From DATGMB01 sp035293845 (GTDB taxonomy: Bacteria; Acidobacteriota; Terriglobia; Bryobacterales; Bryobacteraceae), in assembly GCA_035293845.1 (NCBI GenBank), contig DATGMB010000304.1, positions 1 to 32,606 of the forward strand: DNA of 32,606 bases, read 5' to 3'. Each line of letters begins with the position of its first letter. Position 1 is the stretch's first letter. A model generated the notes under the pieces. It was given only the letters and a program-made list of their open reading frames with translations, was not told the DNA's origin and ran no database searches. Below, in pieces: positions 31,879 through 32,606 of this stretch. Made by a program: the position numbers and the translations under genes.

Positions 31879-32606
31879 ATGATCTCGCGTTCCAAGTCCG
31901 GGTCCGATTTCGCTACTCTGCTCGACGATTACGCCGCGACGGTGCCCGCACCGGCATCCGGCCGCGGGTCCCACCTCGGCCGCTGGCCTCTTTATGCCGC
32001 CGCCACCGGCGCGGCCCTTGCTTCGGCGACTTCCGCCGATGCGAGCGTCATCACCGGCAACTTCGGCTCACTGATCTCCCTGACGCAAAGCCATATCGGC
32101 GCAAACGCCTCGGCCAGCACCTTTAAAAACCTCACCTTTCGCACATCTCGGGGCGCATATCTCGATATACTTACAGCCGAGCTTGTGATCAAGCGCCTTT
32201 CCCACTCTGGCCGCCACGCCACGCTGGGGTTCGCCCTGTTGGGAACGGTGAGCACCGTTGGCGGAGTCTTCGCGAGCGGACCGAACCACAGTCTCCGGCG
32301 CTTTCTCCTGTCCCAACCCATCCAGAGTGGCCCCACCATGGGCATCGGAGGGATCCTGTCCCGCGCGGCTGGGACACACCCCGTCGCTCATGGCCAGTTC
32401 GCATCCGGCGTCCCCGGCTATGCCGGATTCACGCTCGGAAACGGCGGCATGGGCTGGATCCAGCTCACCTGGAGCAGCCAGGCAGGCAACACGATTCCGG
32501 ATACGCTCGCGTTTGGAAGCTGGGCCATCAATACTTCCGGAGGGATCTACGCCGGCACGACCGTTCCCACGCCCGAACCCGGCACCTTCCCGCTCGCGCT
32601 ACTCGC
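31879..32606 (+). CDS. PEP-CTERM protein, paralogue B, 3' end outside the window
   Basis: The ATG at 31879 follows GGAGG (31864-31868); the frame stays open to the window edge (about 242 residues). It shares with paralogue A the export segment HLGRWPLYAAATGAALA, the segment VITGNFGSLISLTQSHIG, the segment FASGVPGYAGFTLGNGGMGW and the WIQLTWSSQAGN motif. The central regions differ more. It ends in TPEPGTFPLALLA, the start of a PEP-CTERM signal, so only about 20-30 residues should be missing. It lies 141 bp after the preceding gene and has its own promoter. Confidence 0.85.
   Translation, partial: MISRSKSGSDFATLLDDYAATVPAPASGRGSHLGRWPLYAAATGAALASATSADASVITGNFGSLISLTQSHIGANASASTFKNLTFRTSRGAYLDILTAELVIKRLSHSGRHATLGFALLGTVSTVGGVFASGPNHSLRRFLLSQPIQSGPTMGIGGILSRAAGTHPVAHGQFASGVPGYAGFTLGNGGMGWIQLTWSSQAGNTIPDTLAFGSWAINTSGGIYAGTTVPTPEPGTFPLALL

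Noticed and set aside
1..32606. tRNA, rRNA, transposase or integrase genes
   Set aside because: None was recognised on either strand, so there is no direct sign that the CRISPR locus sits on a mobile island.

Overview
The window is a high-GC bacterial chromosome segment. PEP-CTERM sorted proteins, putative-Ig repeat proteins, LytS/LytTR regulators, PQQ-propeller cytochromes and many Sec/Tat-exported enzymes point to an Acidobacteriota genome, probably Bryobacterales/Solibacter-like. This assignment is inferred from gene content; no rRNA or tRNA gene is present to test it.

Layout. 1-1393: 3' part of a secreted Ig-repeat protein, followed by a strong terminator. 1540-2920: an ArsR / SRPBCC / DoxX-like operon with a possible leaderless first gene. 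2994-3647 (minus): a secreted protein of unknown function. 3648-4018: non-coding. 4019-5239: a PEP-CTERM protein whose reading frame runs 158 bp into the next gene. 5082-9114: an ATGA-coupled operon of a membrane MutS-like ATPase, QueG and an exported TPR protein. 9117-10103 (minus): two small exported proteins. 10293-13003: a LytS-type kinase and LytTR response regulator, translationally coupled.

13091-23000 is the centrepiece: a complete type I-G (formerly I-U) CRISPR-Cas locus. It has cas3 with a C-terminal HD domain, csb3 (cas8u2), csb1 (cas7), csb2 (cas5-cas6), cas2 and a cas4-cas1 fusion, then a 182-bp leader and an array of 24 repeats and 23 spacers on the same strand. Each 36-nt repeat holds a perfect 20-bp palindrome, and the leader carries a 12-bp motif twice directly and largely once inverted. 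The genes overlap or are only a few bases apart, so one transcript from the 87-bp gap after the LytTR gene is likely.

23199-29859 is a metabolic and secretion region: a Tat-exported mannonate-dehydratase-like enolase, an exported RraA-like protein, an exported two-domain VOC protein, an orphan antitoxin-like protein, a haem-PQQ propeller dehydrogenase and a secreted beta-propeller. Two gene remnants lie in this region and the next: a cytochrome c tail, and a second copy of the 3' end of the PQQ gene. 30030-32606 holds three PEP-CTERM proteins; two are paralogues with the same promoter layout, and the last runs off the window.

The CRISPR system is of a known subtype. The less ordinary observations are the leader repeats, the palindromic repeat, the 65-bp-period repeat beyond the array, the overlapping PEP-CTERM/mutS-like reading frames, and the group of exported forms of normally cytoplasmic enzyme families.
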